From: Sphagnum magellanicum
Lineage: Eukaryota; Streptophyta; Sphagnopsida; Sphagnales; Sphagnaceae
DNA length: 64,000 nucleotides
Assembly (NCBI GenBank): GCA_021904315.1
Contig: CM038917.1
Location: 14,244,041 to 14,308,040, forward strand
Reading direction: 5' to 3'
The position numbers and the translations under genes were made by a program. The notes under the pieces were generated by a model. It made no database searches. It was not told the DNA's origin and was given only the letters and a program-made list of their open reading frames with translations. Positions 33,291 to 46,388 of the stretch are shown here, piece after piece. Every line of letters begins with the position of its first letter. Position 1 is the first letter of the stretch.

Positions 33291-36200
33291 CAAATTTGAT
33301 AAGGTAGATTTGGTATGTGAAATAGATGGTAGATTACATGACGTAAGGTGAAAATTTGGTAAGGTAGATTGTTGTTTAATTTGTCTTATCAAAATTCGTT
33401 ATAATTAGGTTGTTGTTTTATAAACCATAACCCAATGTAAGCTTTAGGACATGATGGTATTGTGGGGAAGCTAATTAAATATATTGTTCATATTTGTTAA
33501 GGGGAATTTGAATTTGTTCATGAGAAAGTTCTTGGGATTGAAATCCAAATGGTGTTTCTTGAATTGGGTTCCTTGGGCATTATGTGTATCCATATGGGGA
33601 TTAAGGGTGGCTAGTTGGTCATTTTGAGTATATGTATGCAAAAGGCAGGGGTGAATTGTGTTGTTAGAAATGTGGAGTCAAAATATTATGAACATGCTGA
33701 TTATATCTTGAACATAAAATGTATATTTTATCCAGAAAGGCCTCATAATATTTTCATTTTGTTTATATGTTTAACATTAGATAGTTGAATTTATTCTTTT
33801 AATTGATCCTTGCATTTCGACATAAGGATTTATGCATTACATCCATTGAATTTGGGCCTTTGAAAAATATTTTAGCATGGAATTTTTTTTAAAAATTTAA
33901 TTAAATAAATAACAAGATACATACCCTTTTTTACCCCAACCATAGGTATATGATATAAGGTATCCATACCCTACCCATCTACCAAAAACCATACATTTTA
34001 TATACTTGGACCTTAACCTAATGGAGGAAATATATATATATATCCTTACCCTCCGGGTAAATAAATTGAATTTTTTAATATATCCTTACCCTTGGATATA
34101 TCAAAAACAAATATTTGACAACATTGGTAAGAACCAATTTTGACCAATTATTACCAAAAAACAATAATTGGTCAAATATGTTATAATTAAAAAAATAAAA
34201 TTAAACCACTTGTTATTAATATCAATGTCAAAATAATACTTCCAATTATCAATTTAACTAATTATTTTTGGGTAACAACCATTAATTATGCATAAAACTT
34301 GATTTTCAAATACTTGGTTGAAAACATCCAATTATAATGTTGGTTATACATTAGGTATAAGATTTTTATTTTTAAGAACTATTTATATGTATTCTTAATA
34401 TTTTACTTTAAAAATAATCTAAGTAAGGTATATAGACCAATGAACAAACATTTTAAGAACTCAAAGGAAGTTGAATCTTCACACATTGTTCAAGCTTTGC
34501 TTCTAAATCTCCAAAACATTTGTAGCCCTCCATTTAACACATATAATGCCACAATAATTTGTCAATTTGGTAAAGGAATGGGGAAGATATGGGGTGTTTG
34601 GTGCAAGGGGGTTCATGTTCAGTGATGGGTGAATAAAAATAAATTAGGATTGCAAGTTTAAAATCTTTAATCATTATAGTTTTGCCTTTAGATTACACAA
34701 AAGTTTTTTAAAGCCCTAGTTGATGCACCCATCAGGTTTTAAATCATTCAAAATGGACTAAAAATGGAAAATATATGGGGTTGGAATTAGAAAGGAGTCT
34801 AGAGCTATTTTTCAAAAAAATTGAAGCAAATTATTGCTCATCTTGTTCTTGTGTTTTTTACATTTTTCCTTTATTTATGATGTTTTAAAAACATTTGCAA
34901 TCATCTAGTTTACACATCCAATGATACAAAAATCACTTAATTTGGATAAGAAATGAAGAAAATATTGGAAAATGTTTGGTGATGGGTAGTTCTACCTTAG
35001 GTTATTAAAATTTTAAAATCCAATACAAGATTAGTACGTTATTTAATAAGATTAAACGAAATCAATATTTGATTAATAGGTAATTGATACTTGGACCTAG
35101 CTAGTTACTTGGGTCAAAAAATCAATAAATAACCAACATTAGTATGAACCATTGGTTTTATTTACTAATGAACCAAAATTGAATTTGATTTTTAAAATCC
35201 GGAAAGGAACTAGAACTTAATATTATTTTCTTAAAGAACTACACCTGCAACCGAATTTTTGATTCAATTTAAGTGTAATATTATAACCAAAAGTTTTGAA
35301 GAAAACATAATTGACAATTAATAAAAGATTAACTAGTTGTTCTAGTCTGAGCTAATCAAAACCAAACTCAAATTAGGTCTCGTTTTAAAAACCAAAATTT
35401 AATTTTGTAAAATCAAACCCAAAACTGGATTTTGAATTCAATTTATGTGTGAAATCAAAACCAAAACAATTCTAAATTAGATTGCCGAACATTAGTTCAA
35501 CCAATGTTGTCACATTATAGGTTTTATTTAAAAAATAAACATGCATAATTACAACATGGATAGAACCATGTTTAGAACTTGTGTGATTTTCAACATCTAT
35601 TAGTGTAGGTAACTAATGAGGTGCATCTTGTTTAGCATGATATATATGCATATTTGATGTAGGTAGATGCATATTATTATTCATTTATAAAATTTGAAGG
35701 TACTCGGACATGTATATCCTTATCATTCTTTTGGAAATTAGATTGAAAAGTGAACACTTTGTTAAACATGAATAAAAAATCAATGGTAAAAAATAATTAA
35801 CACCAAAATTAAAAATTGACATAACATATATTATCTAATGCAACATATGGGGCAACTAGAATTTGGTCCCATGGGATATCAAGCTTGGACTTGAAAATCC
35901 TAATTTTATCTTACAATAGAATATTTATGATGTTTAGAACAAAGTTTTTTGGGGAGGGTCTACCATGGTTCCAATGTAGGTGTTGGTTCACCCAATGCCA
36001 ATGGGACAACCAAAATTTGAAAATTGTGATATCCATAATTGTTGTTCATATTTTAAAAAAATTTGTTTTTGAAAATTGAAACATGCATATCCATCAAAGG
36101 AAAATATTTTGCACATTAAAGTTTTTAGTAAAGTTTGGCAAACATGGCACTAAAAGGCCATATTTGTTGGAAAATGGGTTTAATGCTTAAAATGGCGTCA

Positions 36201-36830
36201 AAAATTTACACCACTCCTAAATGTTCATGAAATAAATTTTTGCATTGAAATTTGGCATGAATCAAGTTTCATGCTACATTGTTGTTCATCACAAACACCC
36301 CATGCACATAAAGTTCCTTGTGAGTCATGGATTATAATACCACAAATTGTTAAGCTTTAATTCCATAGTTTTCTTTAATATTAATGATTTGAATCCTAAT
36401 AAATCTCCAAGTAATAATTATTAAAAGTTGAATTAGCCTTTGGATATTTTGACGTAGAAGACTCTTTTATTTAAATTGATGCAAGGCTTAGTTAATTTTA
36501 GGACATAGTAAACCTTTTAAAGTGCATTATCCTTTTATGTTGTAGAGAAGGGAAAAGGGATGTAGAATTAGATGTGATTTATTGATATATTGGGAATACA
36601 AGCCCATAATTAACAATAACATTTCACCATGACAATATTAAGTTAGTATGTAGAATAATCTCTAAACATGAATGATGTACTAGAAAGATTTATAAGATAT
36701 AGTCCTAATACATCTTTATTTAGTTTTCATTTTTATCAGACTCTTAAATAGAATCAAAATCAAACTTAGGTATTAACATTTCCACCTGAGTGGCCCCAAG
36801 TGAATTACAACTTATTAAACAACTTTAAGG
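33291..36830. other. Long AT-rich stretch, no gene; small hairpins and simple repeats
   Basis: Frames are short in all directions. A 13-bp perfect stem (TTGACCAATTATT with AATAATTGGTCAA) lies at about 34,140-34,176. A (TA)n run lies at about 34,030-34,042 inside a GGTA/TACC-rich block. At 35,090-35,470 there are ACCAAAATTGAATTT-type words, also seen near the ends of the 43.6-45.7 kb element; this may be a decayed relative. No other structure is supported. Confidence 0.4.
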
Positions 36831-36837
36831 GGATAGA

Positions 36838-37330
36838 TCACAATTGCAAAAACTTCAAAATGCGACGAATGGTGCGAGTTAAGTATTCGACTCGATGTTC
36901 CATGGAAAGGGGATTAATTAAGCCTCGTAGCCAACGATAATGGCCATCACCGAGAACCCAAGTTCGACAATGAAGACGAACATTATCGTCTTCACATTGA
37001 CATTTTTTAAAGCTTTCTGGTGCGGCTCCACAAATAGGAACAAATTCTAAATAGATTGTTAAGGCATGTTGGTTAAGAGACAATCAACGATCCCATGCCG
37101 AACGATCGACTCAAGTGCGCACCATTCTTCTAGACGGTTCCTCTTCGAGCGACCGTTGAGAGACATTCACGTCAAGCGGTGTTTTTTCAAGCTTTTATTT
37201 ATTTATTAGTGAAACTGGAGGATTTGAAGCCATAGCGACATCATCCGCCATGACAAAATTCTCACCTGCATCAACAAAAAACCAAGAGGGTAGCAGAGAC
37301 AATGTGGCACTTGCGTTCAGAAGGGGTCAA
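36838..37330 (-). pseudogene. Possible captured gene fragment
   Basis: This island has clearly higher GC and CpG than its surroundings. On the minus strand an 81-codon frame (36,838-37,083) reads CGAAPESFKKCQCEDDN and GDGHYRWLRGLINPL. Upstream at about 37,255-37,200 an ATG follows a plausible acceptor (GATGCAG|GTGAG) and starts MADDVAMASNPPVSL. The two frames are not connected. I do not recognise the protein. The composition and isolation suggest host DNA carried or stranded in the repeat region. Confidence 0.3.
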
Positions 37331-37457
37331 GGTTTTTTTATATAACAAATTAAGGTAGGTGTAAGGTGTGGCGAAACCTCATGAAAACTCGAACATCCTA
37401 GATCTAATGGATTCGTCAAACCCTAATTTCGATAGCGGATCTAGAAGTATGTGGGGG

Positions 37458-37568
37458 CACTACAACAAAAGGTGTCTTTATACGCCAAGTGATTTCACTG
37501 GATTTTGAGTGAATTCAATGGTCTAGTGAATGGGGACTAATGAACTACACCCACATTTTGTAGTAGTG
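37458..37568. mobile_element. 111-bp non-autonomous CACTA-type MITE with 3-bp target duplication
   Basis: The left end reads CACTACAACAAAAGGTGT. The right end, reverse-complemented, reads CACTACTACAAAATGTGGG. These are near-identical terminal inverted repeats of the CACTA (En/Spm) type. GGG flanks both ends (37,455-37,457 and 37,569-37,571), which is the 3-bp duplication expected for the superfamily. The interior has small palindromic words (GTGATTTCAC) and no coding capacity. Confidence 0.85.
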
Positions 37569-37724
37569 GGGTTTTTGTGATGTAATTTTTAATTCCAATT
37601 TATTATGTACTACATAGTTAATTAGTGCATGGAAGAAAAAATAAATAGGGGATATCAAAAAAGTAAATGGTATGCACGGATGTTATTTCAACCATTGAAT
37701 TGATTTAGTCAAGTAAGGACTCAA

Positions 37725-39066
37725 GGATGTTTACTTGTTACTATCGATAAATTGTCCTAGTAGTTAGTTACTTGAAATAATTAGGATGAAGAAGTAGGAT
37801 GTGAGGGTCAACGGACGAAAAGGATAAAGATCAAACTCAAGAACCTCATCAAGGTATCCAAGATAAAGGGAAGGATGTATCCTCCAATCCCATTAGTCAT
37901 GAGGATTGTCATCCTATTTGATTGGAAAATGGAATATTTTTTCTGTTTCATTGGGCCCAAAAATTTTCATCCTAAAATTAATTGGAGGGTAAATCATTCT
38001 CAATTCTCATTGGCTCTTGAAAGATGAGGAGGCCATTGATTGGAGGGAAAGATTTCGAAGTTTCCATTAGACAAGGGGAACAAGTTCAAGGAAAGGTCAT
38101 GGAGGTTTACCAAGGGAGAAAGGAGTATTTTGTGTTGAGGGAAGGGGAAAGAAGGAGAATGAATGTGTGAGAAAAAGATTAGTTCTTATGTGTGGAAAGG
38201 TGTTGTTCATGGAATGATGTGTGCAAGAAATAAGCATGGAAGGAATTCCATGACAAAGCCTCTAGAGTTTTATTTTAAATAGTTGTTCTTCCCAAATCCA
38301 TCGTTGGATTTGTGTCAAACTTAAAACAGTTGTTGTTTAGGAGGTGTAAAAGGTTCTCTTTAATTTTCAGCATCATCGAGGTTGTTGTAAGGGAGTTACG
38401 CTTGCCGGAAGTAGAGGGTGTTTGTAGTGGAGTTCATGAAAGGATTTCCATGACAAAGCCTCTGGAGTTTTATTTCAAATAATTGTTCCTCTCAAATCCA
38501 CCGTTGGATTTGTGTCAAACTTTAAAAAAATTTATGCAAGAGGTGTAGAAGGTTCTGTCCAAATTTTAGCATTATCGGGTTTGTTGTAAGGGCGCTACAC
38601 TTGCCGGAAGTAGAGGGGGTTAAAATTGTCTGTTTTTTCTTCAATCTAAACAAAGTGATTTTTTGTCCCAAGGCTTAACTTTTGATCAAAAGAATAAAAA
38701 CTTATAAGATTTTGTAACATGGCTCCTTTTTTGATTAACTTTTCAAAAATCCAATGCATGTTAGATTAGGAGGTTATATGTAGATGTTATGTCGAATGGA
38801 ACAAAAGGGGTTCAACCATCAAGCATGACATTGAATGAACATCAACATAATGCCCCTTCACATTCCATCATGGTGAATTACGATTCTCCCACAATGTCTT
38901 TGTATCTTCCAAGTGGACACAACGCATTAGATTCTTAGTGAACTTCATTACATTACATTGAACCACTTTATTTGTTAGACTACAACTACATAGTAGTTCC
39001 ACTTCCAAACGGGTTTGTGAGTGCATATCTTCATGTTGAGGGTGTGTAAGAATGCCTCACATTCCC
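37725..39066 (+). repeat. Dispersed repeat copy 2, with a 200-bp internal tandem duplication
   Basis: This is the inverted partner of 26,526-27,760. Inside it, CCATGACAAAGCCTCT at 38,248 recurs at 38,448. The two 200-bp units both run through CCGTTGGATTTGTGTCAAAC-like words to CTTGCCGGAAGTAGAG. Copy 1 has only one unit, so the duplication arose in this copy. The right end reads GTGTGTAAGAATGCCTCACA, matching the left edge of copy 1. Confidence 0.75.
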
Positions 39067-41389
39067 ATGAAGCTTTTCAATTGAATTTGGGTTTTTGTTT
39101 TCTTGTTATTGGTTTTCTTTTTGTTACTTTAGTTTAAATTAGATTTGAGCTTTTAAAGTAGAGTTTTTCTTTTGTGAGCAAGCTTAGCCCATAACTTTGT
39201 TAGAAGCTTTTGGAATGAACTTCTATTTTGAGGTTTGTGAACCTTTTTAATGTCGGGTCCCAACTTGGAATGGAACACTTGAAGTGTGAGTGCTTGGAGT
39301 AGAATGATTTGGAGTTTCAATCTTGGAGAAAAAGTCGCCCTCCTAATGTGGTTCACAACTTCAAACAAGAATAATTTGTCTAAGAAGTAAGTTCTTTGAG
39401 GTGAGGTTAACACTAATCCCAAGAGATGGTGCTCATATCCATCATTTTAGGTGAGGAAAAATACATGTTTTACAATTGTCATGTTGAAGACCTTACCTTT
39501 TAGCAATGTTTCCTCCTCTCATTGTGATCACATTGTGTGTTTGTTCACAAGTTTTGTGAAATCTTACAAACCTTAATTACTTCATGGCTTGCAAAATCTT
39601 AAAGAAAATCTAAAACTCTTCCTCCAACCACACTAGATTTAAGGTGTCTTTTACCCTAAATTAACCACTTAATCTAAAACCCACCAATAGTTCAACAAAA
39701 TTTTCTAAGCCTTCTACACCAAAACCCATAGACCAAATACTGGAATACAAAAATTTGAACCATCTATTTCTTCCTTTCACAAATGCACCTGTCATCATAC
39801 AAATTTTTACCCACTTGCCCATGAAATTGTCAATGATGTGACAACTTCATTCAACAAACAAATCTTGATACAAGGTTGTGAGTGATACCATGGCTTGTGA
39901 CATGCTTGAGATTATGAAAATAGACAACAAGTTTTGTATTGGCAAACAATTGAAGTTCAAGAATTTTGACAAAATATTTTAACGTTTGTTTATGATTTCA
40001 ATTAGAATGCTTGAGATGTTGCTTTCATATAAATAATTTGTTGGAGTTAGATGTTTCCAAAAATTGACCCTTTCATATATTCAAATTATGTACATATTTA
40101 AAATTTCAAAATTTTGGTGATATTGATCCTATTGGTTATGGTATCCATTTATGTGGTCATCTTGGTGATCTTCTTTTCAATTAGGGGTTTGAAAAGAATC
40201 TTCATCTTGGACAAACCCCTAAACCCTAGTTGTAACCCTCTTGGTTTTGTTTTTCAATTTGATCATCATTTTGTTGATCTTCCTTTCAATTATAGCTAAA
40301 CATATCCCTAAACCCTAACTGCATGTGATTACGGTGGTCCTTTTGGTTTTGTTTTTCAATTTGGTGGTCAACTTTGTGATCTTTTCAATTCTAGCCAAAT
40401 AGACCTTTTCCCAATGATTAATTTTCTAGTCACGACTATTTTTTTAATGATTGTTTTTCCAAGGATTATTTTAAGGACACATTGCTAGTTGTTTATTTAG
40501 TTTTGAGAGTGAATGTTGTGCATGGTGGGGAGTTTTTAAAAAAATGAATGAGGAGCTTATTAAAACATGGTGATTTCATGGCAAAGACTCAAAAGTTTGA
40601 GTTAGTTAGGTTGCACAAGACAAAATAACCATGTTGGGACAAAGTGCCTTAGTAGATCATGGAATCAATGCAACTTAACACACTTGCAATGACATATACC
40701 CTTCACTTTGCCATCTGTAACATTGACATAGAGGTGATTCAATTGATCTCAAATGTAACATGGAAATTTGTTTACTAAAATTACCTCGTGGCTTATCTTA
40801 AAGCCCCATTTGCCAAGGAAACTTTGGATGATTATCTATGGGAGATTTCCAAGGAATAAAAAATGGGGACTAATGAGGGTTTAGACCAAGCCACATTGCA
40901 ATGTGATGAGGTTTTGAAGCAATTAATGGGCATGCAATCTAGAATATTTTAAAGAAGCAAACAAAGCTTCATTGTCCACACACCTACAACCCTAACCCCA
41001 TCTCCTAGCCTTAACCCTAGTCATAACCCTCCCCCTAATGATGACCATCTATGGGTGCAACCTCCTTAGACCTTAACCTTATGACCACCTTCATTGAGAT
41101 GCAAAATCTCATAACATCAAAACTAACCAAGGGGGAGATAATGATAATGAACTTTAAGAGCATCACAACTTTGGGAAGCTATTTTCCTTTGTATTCAATG
41201 TTTGTGATGCTTTCCTATTAGGATAAATGGACATTAACCATGAGAGGAAGAACAAGGTAAAAATTAAAAATTTGAAGATGGCTAAAGTTGTAGGAGTGAT
41301 TTTTTATTTAAAAAATTAAAATAAAAATTAGGGCAATTCTAGAATTATACTTAATATTTTCATGTAATTTTTTTTTTGGGTGCAATTCA
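39067..41389. other. AT-rich stretch, no gene recognised
   Basis: Frames are short. Near 40,780-40,950 a plus-strand reading gives LVAYLKAPFAKETLDDYLW and similar text with intervening stops, which may be an old protein relic of unknown kind. Near 40,130-40,390 GTGGTCATCTTGGTGATCTTC-type words recur three times at about 120-bp spacing, a weak tandem pattern. AAACCCTA words appear at about 40,220 and 40,310. Confidence 0.35.
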
Positions 41390-41870
41390 ACTTTTCCCAA
41401 AATCTAAAGCTTAAAACCTTGATTTTAGACCTTGAACTTTATTTTCAAACCTTAAAATTTTATTTTCAAACTTTAAACTTTAATAACAAACCCTAAAACC
41501 CTAATTTAAGGCCTTAAGACCCCAAATTCAGACTCAAAACCCTCAAATCAAACTCTATAACAATGAACCTTAAATTTTCAAGTTCTAAACCTTGAAAGCC
41601 AAACCTTACAAACTAAACTTTCAAAAGACCAAAAATGAACCCTAAACATTCAACACTAAACTCTAAAGTTTTGAATCTTAAACCCCAAAATCTCAAGTCC
41701 TAAACCCAAAAATAAACTCTAAACTTAAATTTTAAAAGGAACAAACTCAAACCCTAAAAAACAGACCCCAAAAGCTAAACCCTAAAAAGATAAAACACAA
41801 ATCCTGAAACCCTAAAAATTAAACTTTAAACCCATAACTTATAACCCCTATAGGTGAAATAATCATATAA
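41390..41870. repeat. Degenerate telomere-like (CCCTAAA) patch
   Basis: Variants of the plant telomere unit recur dozens of times in one orientation: AAACCCTAAA, AAACCTTAAA, AAACTCTAAA, AAACTTTAAA and others. They lie at irregular 7-15 bp intervals over about 450 bp. No perfect array of more than two units remains. Confidence 0.6.
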
Positions 41871-43639
41871 CAATATAACCAATATAACCATAACCCACTA
41901 GCCTTTAATTTATAACCTTTGTAGCCCCCTCAAGCCTCCTTCAACCCCAATATAACACCTATAACATAGATTATAGGTGGGCAACCCATGGGTTGAAAAA
42001 AAAATTGTTGGAAATGAATTGATGTTGGGATTTCAAAGTTTGGTTTGTTATTTTAAGACTTTGCAAATAAGGAAAGGATGAAGCACCAAATGGGAGGTGA
42101 AAGTCAAGCCCAATATGGCATGGCTTTAAGAAAAACACTATTGATAAGAAATTTCTTGGAAACTTTCAATCCATGTTTTTTTATGAGGAAAAACAATTTA
42201 AAATTATATGTTGGCATAAAAGGGTGCAATTTAAAATAAGTACCATAATTGAATTTGGTCATTTGATAATAAAAATAATAATGTTTTACGAGTTAACATT
42301 ATATTACATTATGAAGGTAGTTGGTGCTTAAGTTTTTTTTTTAATAGATTTTCAACATTGCAAACATCTATTTTTCAAAAAACTTAGAAATTCCAAAATG
42401 TTATTAGATATTGCTTCACTCACAAAAATACCACAACACATATTTTTCTACTTGCCAGCCCCGTAATAAACTTTGATTTGAAATACACAAAGATCTATCA
42501 AAACAAAGTCCAAAAAATGTTTAGAAATCTTATAGAGCTAACAATGAAAAATATAAATTCACACCTTTTTCAAAATTTCACACTCAAACAAGAACTTCAC
42601 CACCCTTTAACAATATGGATTAACTTGAAAAGAAAAAAATAGGTCTTTACTTGAAATAATAAGGTTATTTTTTCTCTATTCAAAATAGACTTTAGCCAAC
42701 CATATAAGCTTTAATGAAAAAATAAACAAAAATAATAATAGAGTTTTAATTTAAATAGTTAGGTTCATCTAACTAGAAAACTTACCTACCCAAACACCTA
42801 TGGGTAAAATTTATTCACATAACAAGTTCTCTACACTTTGGAATAAAAAACTATTCCAACAAGGTGTTAATTAAACCTTCATAAGAAATCTACACAAGAT
42901 AAACTTTCTCCCCATTTGAAGGTATTTGCTAGTGCATTTCACGTGTGTGAATTGAAAAAAGTTTTAAAGTTTTGCAAAATAATATACAGGCCAAAGTGTT
43001 AATTTATCATAAATGATCACATAAAAGCTTACAAATGTCATATTCCTCATTTGAAACAAGATGTCATAGCTCATAATGTCTTTATAAAAGAATTCACAAG
43101 ACTTTTCATCACTAGATATGAAAGAATTCCAATCATATTAGAGAATTCAAAGTTTCACTAAATGATATAACCCAAGTGAAAAATAAAGATACATGACAAT
43201 ATCATTTAAAAATTCAACAACTAGCAAAAACACTCTTAACTACAATATTTCATCCAAAAGTTATTTTATTATTGTTGCTAGGCATGCTTAACATTTAGAC
43301 ATTATTTTTTTTACCACCTAAATAAAATGCAATATTTGGTTTCACTATTATTTAACCTCTAAATTTAAAAGGTTATATCCCAAATGGATCCATAAAACCA
43401 AAAAGTTATGGTTGAAATGGATTTATAAAGCGTAACTATGAGAAGATAAATAGGCTACGTTGAATTCCACATGAAATGCACATTGAAAGATCATTGTGGT
43501 GTAGATTATTGTAAAAAAAATAATTTCATGGGCAAATTGATTATTATTTAAAAAATTATTGTTGTTTGGAATGGGAACAACAACAAACAATACATCACAT
43601 GGATGTGAAATCTATCGACTTCAACATGGATCTATATGA
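41871..43639. other. AT-rich stretch, nothing recognised
   Basis: No coding block, tandem array or terminal repeat was found. Composition is uniformly AT-rich with long A and T runs. Confidence 0.4.
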
Positions 43640-45745
43640 AGTCATATACCAATGTTGGGTAGGTAGGTAGGTAGGTAGGTTGTTGGGTAGGAACTAGAGG
43701 CTTTGATTTTAGGTATTTGGAACCTATTCAAACCAAACCTATTTTCTAGAGTTGGGCAAGAACCAAAATTGGGTTTTGGGTTTAGCTTTGGAATCAAAGG
43801 TGGAACCAACCCCCTAGTTCAATTTGGTGTTTTTTTTTTCTAGAACTAGACATGAGGTCCAATTCCCAAGTGGGTCATAATTAAAATTAGATTAGAATTT
43901 TACAAAAAAAATGGTAAATGGTTCTAAGTAAGTTAAAGCAAGGAATTTTTAAAAAGTCTTATTCATCATTTTCTTATTTCTAGTTTTAGACTTTGCAATT
44001 TTGAAGGGGTGCATCCCATGTTCAACTTTTTGTTTTAGGAATGAGTTATTTTGATTTTGAGCCCATCACAAATTAAAAAATTGATATTTTGAAGCTTTCC
44101 AAAATAGAAATTTATATTGGAAGATGAAATGCCTCCCCTTTGGACCACATCTTATATATGAAAAGGTCATGAAGATTAAATAATAAGGAATTTTTAATTT
44201 TTTTTTTGTCAAAACGATCTTTGAGGAATATGTTTAAAAGTTTCAATGTTTTTGAAAAACAATCCATGAAAAATAAACTTCAAAGTTTTTTGAATTTTTC
44301 CCAAGAAGTTTTTTGAGGAATATGTTTAGAATTTTTTTTTTAAATGAAGAATTTCTTAGAAAAATAATTGATAGAAAATTTTGGAAGTTGTAATAATTTT
44401 TTTAAAAAAAACGTGAACAACAAAAAATTATAGAAAGTCATTTATTAAAAATTTATGAAAGTTTAATTGATAAAACCTTCTAGAAGGTGGATGATCGTTT
44501 AGAATATATCATTGGATAATATAAGTAAAAGACAATAAAGCACCACGCTTTAATCCCACTAACATAAATTGTGACCTTGTATTTTAAATCATCTCGTTTT
44601 TAGTTTGCATCATGTTTTTTTTGTTCAAATAATAAAATCATTTAATTTTCATTCATTGTTTAGTTTTGTTTGCTTCTCATGTTTATATAATTTTTCTTTA
44701 AGTTGTGTTTTTGTCTCGTCCTATAACATTAACTTTGAACAAAACACATGAGATAAAAGTGTGGTGTTATTCATAACATCTTGTGAAAGACATGGGGAAC
44801 AATAAAAAACCAAATTATCTAAATGTTTCTCCCCCCCCTCCCTTTCCCCCCAAAAACCATAAACCCTAAACCCTAGGTCTATTGGGTCCATGTTTCATCA
44901 CTTCATTGGTTCAACAAAATTTCTATTCCTACATATTTCATTTTTGACCTAGGCTAATGGAAGGAAAGGGGAATATGGGTGTACATTGGAAGTGTTAGGG
45001 GCACAAAATTGGGGCAAAAGTGGGGATTTTTTGAAGGGGAGGGGAACTACGGGTAAAAGTATGAGAAAATTTAGGTATGAATTAGGAGGGTTTTGGGGGC
45101 TTCCTTGGGATTAAAAATTACGTTAAATTGGGGGGTGTTTGAAGCAAATACCCAATGCATTTTAGGTTATTTTGAAGGTGTATTTTTTGGGGCAGATTTG
45201 GGGGCTGTTTGAGGATATTTGAGGGTGGAATTATGAGGTGTCCTCATATAAAATTATGGTAGATTGTGGACGCTTTGGAGCTGAATTCAAGGGTGACAAG
45301 AGGCCATATTTCAAGGTGGTAAATACAATTGCATGAAACCCTAAATAGAAAACCACATGGCAATGGAAAAAAATGATTCTAATTGTTAGTATTTATGTGG
45401 TTTTGAAATTAAAAATAGGCTACTTTCTATTAATTTGACATTATTAAACCTTTGTAATAATTTTTTTTAAAAATAAAAAATTGAAAATTTCTCATTGTGA
45501 ATTTTGATGTTTTAAATCCGAACCAAAGGTTATGGAACTGCAAATTGGAACCAACCTAATTTAAAAGTAAAAAGAGCTAAAACTATCCCTTAAGTTTAAA
45601 AACCAAAATTGAGTCCAGGTTTTGAAAAAAAAAAAAAAAAACTAGAAAATGAAATCAGAATTGGTTCCTTGAAAATTTTAGGAACTGAAATCAAAGGTTC
45701 CTCTAGAACCTAGAACCTAGGAACTACCCAATATTGCCATATACC
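43640..45745. mobile_element. DNA-transposon-like element with terminal inverted repeats (about 2.1 kb)
   Basis: The left end (ATATACCAATGTTGGGTAGG...GGAACTAGAGG) matches the reverse complement of the right end (GGTATATGGCAATATTGGGTAGTTCC...TAGAGG). The left copy is expanded by a GGTA tetranucleotide run (43,662-43,700). Further inside, AACCAAAATTGGGTT on the left pairs with a degraded counterpart (CCAAAATTGAGTCC) near 45,604 on the right. The interior has no recognised transposase; it contains a C-run and AAACCCTAAACCCTA at about 44,830-44,875. The superfamily is uncertain; a non-autonomous element is most likely. Confidence 0.5.
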
Positions 45746-46330
45746 TAATTAACAACCTCAATGATTTTGTTAAACTAGGAATATAAATAAAGATATGCAA
45801 ATTGAATCATAGCCTAATTCAAAATAGAGGTAAAATTTCTTGAATTGTTGCTTGGACATGAAATATTGAATATTGTTACTTTAGTTTTCTCAAAGGTTTG
45901 TAGGAAAAAAAATTGTTGATTGTTGGTTCTTATAGTTTTAAAATGGTGAATGTTACATCATTCTTCATATTGCAAATCTTGCAACAATTTTGTTTGAATG
46001 TATGGAAAATAAGTTCAATTTTTTGGCAACAAAAAGTGGTGTAATGGTTCCTTGCATTTGTTTTTATACAATTGTGGCATTTGCATTTTGAAAAATATAG
46101 TTGCAATATTGCCGGTAAATATCCCAAGCTAATTCAAAGTGTCAATCTCCCACCTCCCTTATAGTTTTGCTTTAGTTTAACTAGCAGCACACATAGAAGC
46201 TAAAGTGAAAATCATATAATTTGAATATTATAAGTTGTCTTTGGGCCCATAGACAAACAACTTGTAGGACCTAGGAAATCTAAATAGGCCCCAAGGTGAA
46301 GAAGCTCTTATTACTTAGGAGGCAATAAAT
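45746..46330. other. AT-rich stretch, nothing recognised
   Basis: No coding or repeat structure is supported. The 65-codon minus-strand frame at 45,930-46,127 has a few Cys residues but no family match. Confidence 0.35.
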
Positions 46331-46333
46331 CAT

Positions 46334-46356
46334 CTTCTCTCTCTCTCTCTCTCTCT
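46334..46356. repeat. (CT)n microsatellite
   Basis: About eleven uninterrupted CT dinucleotides. The run marks the left edge of a stretch with less AT-rich composition. Confidence 0.95.
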
Positions 46357-46388
46357 ATCCTATTGTGGATACATGGAATTTGGGTTAA

